A DNA stretch of 64,000 nucleotides from Streptomyces sp. NBC_01232 (GCF_035989885.1 NZ_CP108518.1:4637501-4701500), one strand, 5' to 3'; positions 25,503 to 35,299 are shown, counted from the stretch's first letter. Notes: generated by a model from the letters alone, not told the origin. Numbers and translations are program-made.

Positions 25503-25548
25503 ATCGTTCCGAATGCTCGGGCCGGATGCAAGGGCAGATGCACGTGCA
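25503..25548 (-). promoter_or_regulatory. operator and promoter of the anti-sigma-like gene
   Basis: On the minus strand the block GCGTGCACGTGCATCTGCCC (25532-25551) is identical to that at 24424-24443. It is followed by TTGCAT (25526-25531), 17 bp, and AACGAT (25503-25508). The rest of the 25398-25756 gap is the 5' leader of this gene on one side and the upstream region of the XRE gene on the other, where I see no clear promoter. Confidence 0.55.
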
Positions 25549-25756
25549 CGCGCCGGACCTGTCCGCTCCCGTGACGGTTCTGACTCATTTCTTCCTACGC
25601 ATACTTACGGACTTCTTTTCCCGCAGACGGGATTCCGTTACAGAACGAGTACGGGCCGATGCGTTTTGGTGGCAGACTGCGGCCTCTGGGGTACGGGGGC
25701 CCCGAGACGCTCGCGCACACCACGCGCACGCCAATGCGATGGGGAGGGCAGTACTA

Positions 25757-26617
25757 GTGACCGCAGAAGCCAGCGGTTCTGTGGTGCGCCGCATCCTCCT
25801 GGGCTCCCAGCTCAGGCGACTCCGAGAATCCCGCGGCATCACCCGTGAGGCGGCCGGCTACTCGATCCGCGCATCCGAATCGAAGATCAGCCGCTTGGAG
25901 TTGGGAAGGGTGAGCTTCAAGGCCAGGGACGTCGAGGACCTCCTCACGCTCTACGGAGTCACGGACAGTACGGAGCGCGAGTCGCTGCTCGGGCTGGTCC
26001 GCGAGGCCAACGCGACCGGCTGGTGGCACAGTTACGGCGACGTGCTGCCCGGGTGGTTCCAGACGTACGTCGGCCTGGAGGGCGCCGCCTCGCTCATCCG
26101 GATCTACGAAGTCCAGTTCGTCCACGGGCTGTTGCAGACCGAGGCCTACGCCCACGCGGTCGTCAAGCGCGGCATGCCCGGCGCCACCGCCGCCGAGGTC
26201 GACCGCCGCGTCGCCCTGCGCCTGGAGCGGCAGAAGGTCCTCGTCTCCGAGAACGCCCCGGTCTTCCACGCCGTCCTCGACGAGGCCGCGCTGCGCCGCC
26301 CGTACGGCGACCGCGAGGTCATGCGCGGTCAGCTGGAGCACCTCATCGAGGTCTCCCAGCGGCCCAACGTGCAGCTCCAGGTGATGCCCTTCTCCTTCGG
26401 CGGCCACGCGGGCGAGAGCGGAGCCTTCACCCTGCTGCGCTTCCCCGAGTCCGACCTGCAGGACATCGTCTATCTGGAACAGCTGACCAGCGCCCTCTAC
26501 CTGGACAAGGACGAGGAAGTGGGTCAGTACGGAAGGGCCATGGAGCGGCTCCAGGCCGACTGCCCCGATCCCGACCGGACCAGGGATCTTCTCCGCGGCC
26601 TGCTCCAACTGTCTTGA
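25757..26617 (+). CDS. XRE-family regulator with DUF5753 domain (WhiJ-like)
   Basis: 286 residues. The N-terminal helix-turn-helix is LGSQLRRLRESRGITREAAGYSIRASESKISRLELGR. It is followed by the DUF5753 domain (LIRIYEVQFVHGLLQTEAYAHAVV and later VQLQVMPFSFGGHAGESGAFTLLRF). This class pairs with DUF397 proteins. Start GTG 25757 has GGGGAGG nine bases upstream; an in-frame ATG six codons earlier lacks a site. The candidate target is the shared TGCACGTGCA operator next to it. Confidence 0.9.
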   Translation: MTAEASGSVVRRILLGSQLRRLRESRGITREAAGYSIRASESKISRLELGRVSFKARDVEDLLTLYGVTDSTERESLLGLVREANATGWWHSYGDVLPGWFQTYVGLEGAASLIRIYEVQFVHGLLQTEAYAHAVVKRGMPGATAAEVDRRVALRLERQKVLVSENAPVFHAVLDEAALRRPYGDREVMRGQLEHLIEVSQRPNVQLQVMPFSFGGHAGESGAFTLLRFPESDLQDIVYLEQLTSALYLDKDEEVGQYGRAMERLQADCPDPDRTRDLLRGLLQLS

Positions 26618-26706
26618 TTCGCACGTAGTATGACGCCTGATCAGTGCATGATGACCGATCGGTCTCCGGTGCAGCGCACGGGTGCGCGCTCGCAGTAAGG
26701 GATGGC

Positions 26707-28164
26707 ATGTCCATATTCAGCGACCTGGCTCACCAGTACATCGACGGCGAATGGCTGGCCGGTACCGGTTCGTGGGACATCATCGACGTCAACCCGTACA
26801 ACGGGGAGAAGCTCGCGGCCATCACCGTGGCCACCGTCGAGCAGGTGGACCAGGCCTACCGCGGCGCCGAGCGCGCCCAGCGCGAATGGGCCGCCACCAG
26901 CCCGTACATCAGACGCGCGGTCCTGGAACGCGCCCTTCGGATCACCGAGGAGCGCGAGAAGGAGATCGTCGAGGCGATGATCGACGAGCTCGGCGGCACC
27001 CGTCCCAAGGCCGAGTACGAGGTCCACCTCGCGATGGAGTTCATCCGCGAGTCGCTCCAGCTGGCCGTCCGCCCCGAAGGCCGGATCCTCCCCTCGCCGG
27101 TCGAGGGCAAGGAGAACCGGGTCCAGCGGCTGCCCGTGGGCGTCATCACCGTGATCAGCCCCTTCAACTTCCCGTTCCTGGTCACCCTGAAGTCGGTCGC
27201 CCCGGCCCTGGCACTGGGCAACGCGGTCGTCATCAAGCCCAACCAGAACGCCCCGGTCGTCGGCGGCGGCGTGATCGCCAAGATCTTCGAGGACGCCGGA
27301 CTGCCCGCCGGCCTGCTGAACGTCCTGGTCACCGACATCGCCGAGATAGGCGACGCGCTCCTGACCCACCCGGTCCCCAAGGTCATCTCGTTCGCGGGAT
27401 CGGACCGGGTCGGCCGGCATGTCGGGGCGGTCGCCGCCCGTCACTTCAAGCGCACCGTCCTGGAGCTCAGCGGCAACAGCGCGCTCGTCGTCCTCGACGA
27501 CGCCGACCTCGACTACGCGGTGGACGCGGCCGTCTTCAGCCGCTTCGTCTACCAGGGCCAGGTCTGCATGGCCGCCAACCGGATCCTCGTCGACGCGTCC
27601 GTCGCGGAGGAGTTCACCGAGAAGTTCACCGCGCGCGTGCGCAGCCTCAAGACGGGCGACCCGCACGAGGCCGACACCCACATCGGCCCCCTGATCAACT
27701 CCTTCCAGGCCGACGCCCTGACCGCGCTCGTGGACGAGGCCGTGGAATCCGGCGCCCAGGCGCTCGTACGGGGGTCTACGCGCGGCAACCTGGTGGAACC
27801 CACGGTGCTCGCCGGGATCCCCGAGGACTCCCCGCTGCTGGGCCAGGAGATCTTCGGCCCGGTGGCCCTGCTGGTCGTCTTCGACGGCGAGGACGAGGCC
27901 GTACGGCTGACCAACGCGACCCCCTACGGGCTCAGCGGCGCCGTGCACACCCGGGACGTGGAGCGCGGCGTCCGCTTCGCGCAGCGGATCGAGACGGGCA
28001 TGATCCACGTCAACGACTCCACCATCGGTGACGAGCCGCTGGCCGCGTTCGGCGGCGAGAAGGCCTCCGGCCTGGGCCGGCTGAACGGCGAGGCCACCAT
28101 CGAGGCCTTCACCACGCAGAAGTGGATCTCCGTACAGCACGGCCGGACGACCTTCCCGTTCTAG
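26707..28164 (+). CDS. NAD(P)-dependent aldehyde dehydrogenase
   Basis: 485 residues of the ALDH superfamily. PFNFPFLVTLKSVAPALALGNAVVIKPNQ binds the cofactor, Glu253 lies in LELSGN and the catalytic Cys287 in GQVCMAANR. The overall sequence is closest to the benzaldehyde/vanillin dehydrogenase-like branch by eye, so an aromatic or aliphatic aldehyde substrate is possible but not fixed. ATG 26707 is preceded by AAGGGA. Monocistronic: a strong hairpin follows. Confidence 0.9.
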   Translation: MSIFSDLAHQYIDGEWLAGTGSWDIIDVNPYNGEKLAAITVATVEQVDQAYRGAERAQREWAATSPYIRRAVLERALRITEEREKEIVEAMIDELGGTRPKAEYEVHLAMEFIRESLQLAVRPEGRILPSPVEGKENRVQRLPVGVITVISPFNFPFLVTLKSVAPALALGNAVVIKPNQNAPVVGGGVIAKIFEDAGLPAGLLNVLVTDIAEIGDALLTHPVPKVISFAGSDRVGRHVGAVAARHFKRTVLELSGNSALVVLDDADLDYAVDAAVFSRFVYQGQVCMAANRILVDASVAEEFTEKFTARVRSLKTGDPHEADTHIGPLINSFQADALTALVDEAVESGAQALVRGSTRGNLVEPTVLAGIPEDSPLLGQEIFGPVALLVVFDGEDEAVRLTNATPYGLSGAVHTRDVERGVRFAQRIETGMIHVNDSTIGDEPLAAFGGEKASGLGRLNGEATIEAFTTQKWISVQHGRTTFPF

Positions 28165-28184
28165 GTCTCACAGGCCGCACCCCC

Positions 28185-28280
28185 AGGGGGTGTCATGTGG
28201 GCCGGGCCGGGCTCGCGGTGTCCGGCACGCACGCACCGGACACCGCTCCCTGATCCGACCCGGCCCACAGGACACCCCCT
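28185..28280 (+). terminator. nested hairpin between aldehyde dehydrogenase and PBP genes
   Basis: Outer arms of 22 bp (28185-28206 and 28259-28280) pair with a single mismatch. Inside, GTGTCCGG (28218-28225) pairs with CCGGACAC (28236-28243). It probably terminates the dehydrogenase transcript, but at 96 nt it is much larger than needed and sits only 41 bp before the PBP start. Confidence 0.7.
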
Positions 28281-28321
28281 AGACTCGGCCGGGCGTAGGC
28301 AGCCGCCCGGGGGAGATCGAG

Positions 28322-30409
28322 TTGAGCAACATACCGGAGACCGGCCGGACCCCTCGGGTCCAGAACCGGCTCGTCGTCATCCAGATCGTGGTCTTCTCAC
28401 TGCTGCTCACGCTGGGCGGGCGCCTCTGGTACCTCCAGATACGCAACGGGTCGGAGTACACGGACGAGGCGAAGAACAACCACGTCCAGCAGGTGGTCCA
28501 GCCCGCCGTGCGCGGCTCGATCCTGGACTCGCGCGGGGTTCCGCTCGCCGACAACGCGACCCACCTCGTGGTCTCCGCCAGCCGCACCGAGCTGCTGACC
28601 ATGAAGGACAAGGGCAAGTCCGTGCTGACCCGGCTCGCCGGGGTGCTCGGCCTGGACGCCCAGGAGGTCATCGACAAGGTCCGGCTCTGCGACTCCAAGA
28701 CCAAGCAGCCCTGTTGGAACGGATCCCCCTACCAGCCGATCCCGGTCAGCGACGAGGCGACCACCGAGCAGGCCCTGCAGATCCGCGAGCACCCCGAGGA
28801 CTTCCCGGGCATCACGGCCGAGGCGACCGCCCTGCGCCGCTACGCCGCCCCCGACCAGGCCAACACCTCCCAGGTGCTCGGCTACCTCTCGCCGGTCACC
28901 GACGAGGAGATCTCCAAGGCGAAGAAGTCGGACTCGCCGTACCTGCGCTCGGACCAGGTCGGCCGCTCCGGCCTGGAGCGCACGTACGACAAGGAGCTGC
29001 GCGGCAAGGCGGGCATCACCCGCTACGAGGTGGACAACCTGGGCCGGGTCATCGGGCAGGGCGAGACCGACCCGGCGCGGCCCGGCTCGAACATCGTGAC
29101 CTCGATCGACTCCCGCGTGCAGGCCGTCGCCGAACGCGAGCTGAACAACGCGATGATCGACGCCCGCAAGGTCTACGACAAGAACACCCGCCGCAACTAC
29201 GAGGCCGACTCGGGCTCCGTCGTGGTGATGGAGACCAGGACCGGCCGGGTCGTGGCGATGGCGTCGAACCCGACCTACGACCCCAACGCGTGGGTGGGCG
29301 GCATCTCCGCCAAGGACTACGCGGGCCTGACCGACAAGGAGTCGAACTACCCGCTGCTGAACCGGGCCATCCAGGCCCAGGCGGCGCCGGGGTCGATCTT
29401 CAAGGTGGTCACCTCGACCGCCGCGGTCAACGCCGGGTACCCGTTCAACAACCGCTACCCCTGCCCCAGCTCGTACTCGGTGGGCAGCCAGACCTTCACG
29501 AACTTCGAGTCGCAGGGCCACGGCGACATCACCATCGGCCGGGCCCTGGAGGTCTCCTGCGACACCGTCTACTACGCGATCGCGGACCAGGAGTGGAAGA
29601 AGGACGGCGGCATCAACCCGAAGAAGAACCCGAACGACTGGTTCCTCAAGACCGCCCACGAGTTCGGGCTGGGCAGGCGCACCGGCGTCGACCTGCCGAA
29701 CGAGGTCCCCGGCCGGGTACCCGACCGGAAGTGGAAGCAGGACTTCTTCGACGCGAACCGGGACGCCTGGTGCCGGGACGGCAAGAAGAACGGCTCCTTC
29801 GCCGAGAAGATCGCCTACGAGAACTGCCGGCAGGGCAACCAGCTGCGTGAGGGCGACGCCATCAACTACTCGATCGGCCAGGGCGACACGCTCGTCACCC
29901 CGATCCAGATGGCCTCCGTCTACTCGGCCATCGCCAACGGCGGCACGATCCACCAGCCCAGCATCGGCAAGGCGATCGTCAGCGCCGACGGCACCTCGGT
30001 CCAGGAGATCGCCCCGAAGGAGGCGGGCAAGCTCCCGATGGACGCCAGGACCCGCGACAACATCGACGAGGCCCTCGCCGGCGTGGCCACCAACGGCAGC
30101 GCGGCCTGGCGCTTCGGCGGCTGGCCGCAGAAGCAGATCCCCATGCACGCCAAGACGGGTACCGCCGAGGTCCAGGGCAAGCAGACGACCTCGTGGTTCG
30201 CCTCGTACACCGAGGACTACGCGATCGTCATGACCATCTCCCAGGGCGGCACCGGCTCCGGCGCTTCGGGACCGGCCGTCCGCAACATCTACGAGGCGAT
30301 GTACGGGCTCGACCCGACGGGCAAGCAGGACCTGACCAAGGCGCTGCTCCCCAAGCCCGCCACCGCGCTCCCGGCGATCCGTCCGGACGGGGAAACCGCC
30401 CCCAACTGA
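28322..30409 (+). CDS. class B penicillin-binding protein 2 (peptidoglycan D,D-transpeptidase)
   Basis: 695 residues: cytosolic tail, one membrane helix at about 20-42, a PBP dimerisation region (QPAVRGSILDSRGVPLADN) and a transpeptidase domain. The active-site Ser358 lies in PGSIFK, the second motif is SCD (SCDTVYY, usual for PBP2), and KTG is at 611-613. It cross-links peptidoglycan, normally with a SEDS glycosyltransferase; none is adjacent. The TTG start is supported by GGGGGAGA upstream. Confidence 0.9.
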   Translation: MSNIPETGRTPRVQNRLVVIQIVVFSLLLTLGGRLWYLQIRNGSEYTDEAKNNHVQQVVQPAVRGSILDSRGVPLADNATHLVVSASRTELLTMKDKGKSVLTRLAGVLGLDAQEVIDKVRLCDSKTKQPCWNGSPYQPIPVSDEATTEQALQIREHPEDFPGITAEATALRRYAAPDQANTSQVLGYLSPVTDEEISKAKKSDSPYLRSDQVGRSGLERTYDKELRGKAGITRYEVDNLGRVIGQGETDPARPGSNIVTSIDSRVQAVAERELNNAMIDARKVYDKNTRRNYEADSGSVVVMETRTGRVVAMASNPTYDPNAWVGGISAKDYAGLTDKESNYPLLNRAIQAQAAPGSIFKVVTSTAAVNAGYPFNNRYPCPSSYSVGSQTFTNFESQGHGDITIGRALEVSCDTVYYAIADQEWKKDGGINPKKNPNDWFLKTAHEFGLGRRTGVDLPNEVPGRVPDRKWKQDFFDANRDAWCRDGKKNGSFAEKIAYENCRQGNQLREGDAINYSIGQGDTLVTPIQMASVYSAIANGGTIHQPSIGKAIVSADGTSVQEIAPKEAGKLPMDARTRDNIDEALAGVATNGSAAWRFGGWPQKQIPMHAKTGTAEVQGKQTTSWFASYTEDYAIVMTISQGGTGSGASGPAVRNIYEAMYGLDPTGKQDLTKALLPKPATALPAIRPDGETAPN

Positions 30410-30510
30410 AGGGGCATTGAGGACAGGATCTGACCGCAAGGGTCCGTAGCGTGTGTCGTGTCGGGGGAAGGAACCCCGGCACGGACACTCCACGCAGAAG
30501 GCGGTCGGTC

Positions 30511-31023
30511 ATGGCTCAGATTTCCACCGAGGTCCCCGGCGACGAGCGCGGCACGCTTCTCGCCTTCGTCGAGGCCCAGCGCACGGCCATCCGTGAATCG
30601 ATCCTCGGGCTGAGCGAGGAGCAGGCCGCGAGCCGCCCGAGCGTCAGCGAGCTCACCCTGTCCGGGCTGATCAAGCACGTGGCCGAGGTCGAACTGAACT
30701 GGCTGCGCCTGGCCCAGCAGGTGCCGAACGAGAAGCAGCGCACCCAGGAGACCTGGGGCGAGGCATTCCGCCTGGTCGAGGGCGAGTCCATCCCGTCGGT
30801 GCTGGCCTTCTGGGACGGGGTCGCGGAGCAGACGGCGGCCTTCGTCGCGGCCGTCCCGAGCCTGGACGACACCTTCCCGCTCCCGCCGGCGCCCTGGTTC
30901 CCCAAGGAGGCCAAGGTCTCGATGCGCTGGATGCTCCTGCACCTGGTGGAGGAGTTCGCCCGGCACGCGGGCCACGCGGACATCGTCCGGGAGTCCCTGG
31001 ACGGGACCCGCGCCATGGGGTGA
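30511..31023 (+). CDS. DinB-family protein (DUF664 type)
   Basis: 170 residues, four-helix DinB fold with the metal-ligand His pattern: SGLIKHVAEVELNWLR, then VSMRWMLLHLVEEFARHAGHADIVRE near the C-terminus. Family members are often mycothiol- or bacillithiol-dependent transferases, which is possible here given actinobacterial mycothiol. The gene stands 101 bp after the PBP gene and 23 bp before the PadR gene. Confidence 0.85.
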   Translation: MAQISTEVPGDERGTLLAFVEAQRTAIRESILGLSEEQAASRPSVSELTLSGLIKHVAEVELNWLRLAQQVPNEKQRTQETWGEAFRLVEGESIPSVLAFWDGVAEQTAAFVAAVPSLDDTFPLPPAPWFPKEAKVSMRWMLLHLVEEFARHAGHADIVRESLDGTRAMG

Positions 31024-31046
31024 GCACGGGTGAGTAGCCTGGCCCC

Positions 31047-31676
31047 ATGTCAGCGATCCGGCTTCTTGTCCTCGGTGCGGTCCGCCAGCACGGGCGGGCC
31101 CACGGGTACCAGGTACGCAACGACCTGGAGTACTGGGGCGCCCACGAGTGGTCGAACACCAAGCCCGGATCGATCTACCACGCGCTCAAGCAGATGGCGA
31201 AGCAGGGCGTCCTGCACGCCCACGAGGTGGCGCCGAGCGTGGCGGGCGGGCCGCCGCGCACGGAGTACGAGGTGACGGACGCCGGCCGCGAGGAGTACTT
31301 CAGGCTGCTGCGCGAGGCCCTCGCGTCGTACGACCAGAAGACGGACGTGCTGTCGGCGGCGATCGGCTTCATGGTCGACCTGCCGCGGGCGGAGGTCCTC
31401 GGGCTGCTCCGGGAGCGGATGGCGAAGCTGGCCCTCTGGCGGTCGTCGGTGACGGACTACTACACGCCGGAGGGCGGCCCGCAGTCGCTGGGCCACATCG
31501 GCGAGATCATGCACATGTGGGTCCACTCCGCGGACGCCGAGGCGGAGTGGACCCGGGGGCTGATCGCCCGGCTCGAGGGGGGCGCGTACTCCTTCGCGGG
31601 TGAGGGCGGGGATCCGTTCGTAGGGGTCCTCGCGGACGGCCAGGAGAATCCGTACGCCGCGCAACAAGGTGCGTAA
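31047..31676 (+). CDS. PadR-family transcriptional regulator
   Basis: 209 residues with the PadR winged helix (LLVLGAVRQHGRAHGYQVRNDLEYWGAHEWSNTKPGSIYHALKQM, wing GPPRTEYEVTDAGREEYFRLL) and a C-terminal dimerisation helix region. It lies directly upstream of a DrrAB-like exporter, and two dyad sites follow its stop codon, so it probably represses that exporter in response to a drug-like ligand. Confidence 0.9.
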   Translation: MSAIRLLVLGAVRQHGRAHGYQVRNDLEYWGAHEWSNTKPGSIYHALKQMAKQGVLHAHEVAPSVAGGPPRTEYEVTDAGREEYFRLLREALASYDQKTDVLSAAIGFMVDLPRAEVLGLLRERMAKLALWRSSVTDYYTPEGGPQSLGHIGEIMHMWVHSADAEAEWTRGLIARLEGGAYSFAGEGGDPFVGVLADGQENPYAAQQGA

Positions 31677-31740
31677 TCAAGTTTGACTAGCCGAAGGGCG
31701 GGCATTACCTTGGGCGATCCAGCTACTCAAATTTGACTAA
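31677..31740 (+). promoter_or_regulatory. ABC exporter promoter with two PadR-type operators
   Basis: TTGACT (31683-31688), a 17-bp spacer and TACCTT (31706-31711) form a vegetative-type promoter. TCAAGTTTGACTAG (31677-31690) overlaps the -35 box, and TCAAATTTGACTAA (31727-31740) lies 50 bp downstream near the ribosome site. Both are dyads around TCAAATTTGA. Confidence 0.65.
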
Positions 31741-31753
31741 TAGAGGAGCGGTT

Positions 31754-32685
31754 TTGGCGATCTTCGCCGAAGGTGTCCACAAGCGGTACGGCGACAAGTC
31801 CGCACTGGCCGGGCTCGACCTGGAGGTGAAGCCCGGGACGGTGCACGCCGTGCTCGGCCCCAACGGTGCCGGGAAGACGACGGCCGTGCGCATCATGAGC
31901 ACCCTGCTGCGGCACGACGAGGGCGTGGTCCGGGTGGCGGGTCACGACGTACGCACCCGGGCGCAGGCCGTACGCGCCCGGATCGGGCTGCTCGGCCAGC
32001 ACGCGGCGCTCGACGAGGAACTGGGCGGGCGGCAGAACCTGGAGATGTTCGGCCGCCTGAACCACCTCGGGGCGCGGCGCGCCGGGCTGCGGGCCGACGA
32101 ACTGCTCGACCGCTTCGGCCTCGCGGACACCGGCCGCAAGCCGGTCAAGCAGTACAGCGGCGGCATGCGGCGCCGGCTCGACCTCGCGGCATCCCTGATC
32201 ACCGACCCGGAGGTGCTCTTCCTCGACGAGCCGACCACCGGGCTCGACCCGCGCGGCCGCAACGAGGTGTGGAGCGCGGTCCGCTCCCTGGTGGGCGGCG
32301 GCACCACGGTCCTGCTGACCACGCAGTACCTGGAGGAGGCCGACCAGCTGGCCGACCGCATCACGCTGATCGACCGGGGGAGGACGGCGGCCGAGGGCAC
32401 GGCCGACGCGCTGAAGTCCCTCGTCGGGGCCGACCGGATCGTCGTCGTCCTGCGGGACGCCGCACGGCTCGCGCAGGCGGCGGAGCTGCTGCCGGACCCG
32501 TCCGTGGACCCGGAGTCGCTGACCCTGAGCTTCCCCGTGGAGGACCGGATGGCGGGCCTGGCGCTGACCCTGCGCGCGCTGGAGGAGGCGGGCATCGAGG
32601 CGCTGGACCTCGCCGTCCGCCGCCCCACGCTCGACGAGGTCTTCCTGCACCTGACCGACCGTACGGACGCACCGGAGGTGGCCGC

Positions 32686-32689
<4 letters not shown>
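31754..32689 (+). CDS. DrrA-like ABC transporter ATP-binding subunit
   Basis: 311 residues: Walker [11 protein letters not shown]-loop [10 protein letters not shown], signature [12 protein letters not shown], Walker [17 protein letters not shown] and the C-terminal DrrA/DUF4162-type extension ending [13 protein letters not shown]. The family exports hydrophobic drugs with a DrrB permease. TTG 31754 follows GAGGAG. Downstream overlap with the permease is GTGA. Confidence 0.92.
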
Positions 32690-33567
<878 letters not shown>

Positions 33568-33582
33568 CCGTCGCGGGCGGGC

Positions 33583-33613
33583 TTGCACCTCACGCCACGT
33601 GAGGGACCACAGT
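33583..33613 (+). promoter_or_regulatory. tipA: tipA-type promoter with TipA operator
   Basis: -35 TTGCAC (33583-33588), 19-bp spacer, -10-like CACAGT (33608-33613). The spacer contains the perfect dyad CCTCACG-N3-CGTGAGG (33588-33604). This matches, as I recall it, the published ptipA layout, where the long spacer and operator let MerR-type TipA twist the DNA. Confidence 0.85.
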
Positions 33614-33644
33614 GAAGGGCGTACCCAACCAGAGGGCGGAAGAG

Positions 33645-34403
33645 ATGAGCCACTCCGTGGGCCAGGTCGCCGGATTCGCCGGAGTCACGGTGCGCACGCT
33701 GCACCACTACGACGAGATCGGTCTGCTCTCCCCGAGCGGCCGCAGCCACGCAGGACACCGGCGGTACGAGGACGCCGACCTGGACCGGCTGCAGCGGATC
33801 CTGTTCTACCGGGAGCTCGGCTTCCCCCTCGACGAGGTCGCGGTCCTGCTGGACGACCCGGAAACGGATCCGCGGGAGCATCTGCGCCGGCAGCATGCCC
33901 TGCTGATCGACCGGATCGACCGGCTCCAGCAGATGGCCGAGGCCGTTGAGCATGCCATGGAGGCGAAGAAGATGGGCATCAACCTGACGCCGGAGGAGAA
34001 GTTCGAGGTCTTCGGGGACTTCGATCCCGATCAGTACGCCGCGGAGGCCGAGCAGCGGTGGGGCGGCACCGACGCCTACGCGCAGTCGCAGCGCCGGGCC
34101 GCGGCCTGCACCAAGGAGGACTGGAAGCGGATCCTGGCCGAGGCCGACGACATCAACCGGCGCCTGGCCGCGCTGATGGAATCGGGCGCTTCCGCCGAGT
34201 CGGCGGAGGCCATGGACCTGGCCGAGGAGCACCGCGGCTGGATCGACGGGAACTGCTACACCTGCTCGTACGAAATGCATACCAACCTGGGCGAGATGTA
34301 CGTGGCGGACGAGCGGTTCACGGCCACCTACGATGCCGTCCGGCCGGGGCTGGCGGTGTTCCTGCGGGACGCGATCATCGCCAACGCGGTGCGCAAGGTG
34401 TAG
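33645..34403 (+). CDS. tipA: TipA-like MerR-family multidrug-sensing regulator
   Basis: 252 residues. MerR DNA-binding domain MSHSVGQVAGFAGVTVRTLHHYDEIGLL, linker coil to about 105, and a TipAS ligand domain starting at Met110 (MGINLTPEEKFEVFGDFDPDQY), the same position where TipAL has its internal start. Cys207 is kept (YTCSYEMHT) but position 214 is Asn instead of the Cys that bonds covalently to thiostrepton in TipAL. It probably senses thiopeptide-like or other hydrophobic ligands non-covalently. Neighbours (DedA, thrE, ppa downstream) are those I recall around S. coelicolor tipA, supporting orthology. GTG 33612 is a possible longer start but lies at the promoter's transcription-start zone. 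Confidence 0.92.
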   Translation: MSHSVGQVAGFAGVTVRTLHHYDEIGLLSPSGRSHAGHRRYEDADLDRLQRILFYRELGFPLDEVAVLLDDPETDPREHLRRQHALLIDRIDRLQQMAEAVEHAMEAKKMGINLTPEEKFEVFGDFDPDQYAAEAEQRWGGTDAYAQSQRRAAACTKEDWKRILAEADDINRRLAALMESGASAESAEAMDLAEEHRGWIDGNCYTCSYEMHTNLGEMYVADERFTATYDAVRPGLAVFLRDAIIANAVRKV

Positions 34404-34421
34404 GCGCGGACGTCATGCATT

Positions 34422-34457
34422 CGACCCCCTCCGGTCCCTGGAACCGGGCGGGGGTCG
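34422..34457 (+). terminator. tipA terminator
   Basis: Stem CGACCCCC (34422-34429) with GGGGGTCG (34450-34457) and an inner CCGGT/ACCGG pairing, 18 bp after the tipA stop. Confidence 0.75.
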
Positions 34458-34523
34458 TGTGCGTTGATAATTGAAACCGCTCCTTCCGCAGTACGCCCCC
34501 CGATCCAGGAGAGCCCGGAAACC

Positions 34524-35234
34524 GTGTATACGCTTGCCCTCGGCCCTGAGTGGCTGTCCCCGGACTATCTGATCTCGCACTTCGGTCTGATCGGCATCCT
34601 GGTCATCGTCTTCGCCGAGTCGGGACTCTTCGCGTTCCTCCCCGGCGACTCGCTGCTCTTCACGGCGGGCCTGCTGGTCGCGGACGGGCAGTACATCAAG
34701 CAGCCGCTGTGGCTGGTCTGCACCCTGATCGTGGCCGCCGCGATCATCGGTGACCAGGTCGGCTACATGATCGGCAAGTTCTTCGGCCCGAAGCTCTTCA
34801 ACCGGCCGAACTCCAAGCTCTTCAAGCGGGAGAACCTGGACAAGGCGCACGAGTTCATGGACCGGCACGGCCCGAAGGCCATCGTGCTCGCCCGCTTCGT
34901 CCCGATCATCCGCACCTTCGCCCCGATGGTCGCGGGCGCCGGCTCGATGAAGTACCGCACCTTCCTGACGTACAACATCATCGGTGGCATCGGCTGGGGC
35001 GCGGGCGTCACGATCGCCGGCTACTGGCTCGGACAGATCGAGTTCATCAAGACGAACGTCGAGCCGATCCTGGTCGGCATCGTCCTGGTGTCGGTCATCC
35101 CGGTGGTCTTCGAGGTCCTCAAGGCCCGCAAGGAGAACAAGGCGAACGCCGGCGCCGAGGCGGCCGCGGCGCCCGCCGCCGACGGTTCGGGCCCCCAGGC
35201 CCCGGGCGCGCGCGGCCGCCACGCCAAGCGCTGA
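34524..35234 (+). CDS. DedA/SNARE-associated (VTT) family membrane protein
   Basis: 236 residues with DedA hallmarks: FAESGLFAFLPGDSLLFTAGLLV, then GDQVGYMIGKFFG and the motif FMDRHGPKAIVLARFVPIIRTFAPMVAGAG with its membrane-embedded Arg residues. Family members handle undecaprenyl phosphate or lipid recycling across the membrane. The Ala/Pro-rich C-terminal tail is cytosolic. GTG 34524 was chosen (MYTLALGPEW); GGAGA lies about 11 bases upstream. Confidence 0.88.
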   Translation: MYTLALGPEWLSPDYLISHFGLIGILVIVFAESGLFAFLPGDSLLFTAGLLVADGQYIKQPLWLVCTLIVAAAIIGDQVGYMIGKFFGPKLFNRPNSKLFKRENLDKAHEFMDRHGPKAIVLARFVPIIRTFAPMVAGAGSMKYRTFLTYNIIGGIGWGAGVTIAGYWLGQIEFIKTNVEPILVGIVLVSVIPVVFEVLKARKENKANAGAEAAAAPAADGSGPQAPGARGRHAKR

Positions 35235-35299
35235 ACCGCCGGAGCGCCGAGCGGGCCCACCGCCCCGCGGCGCCGCCCGTACGACCGTGACGCCCCGGA

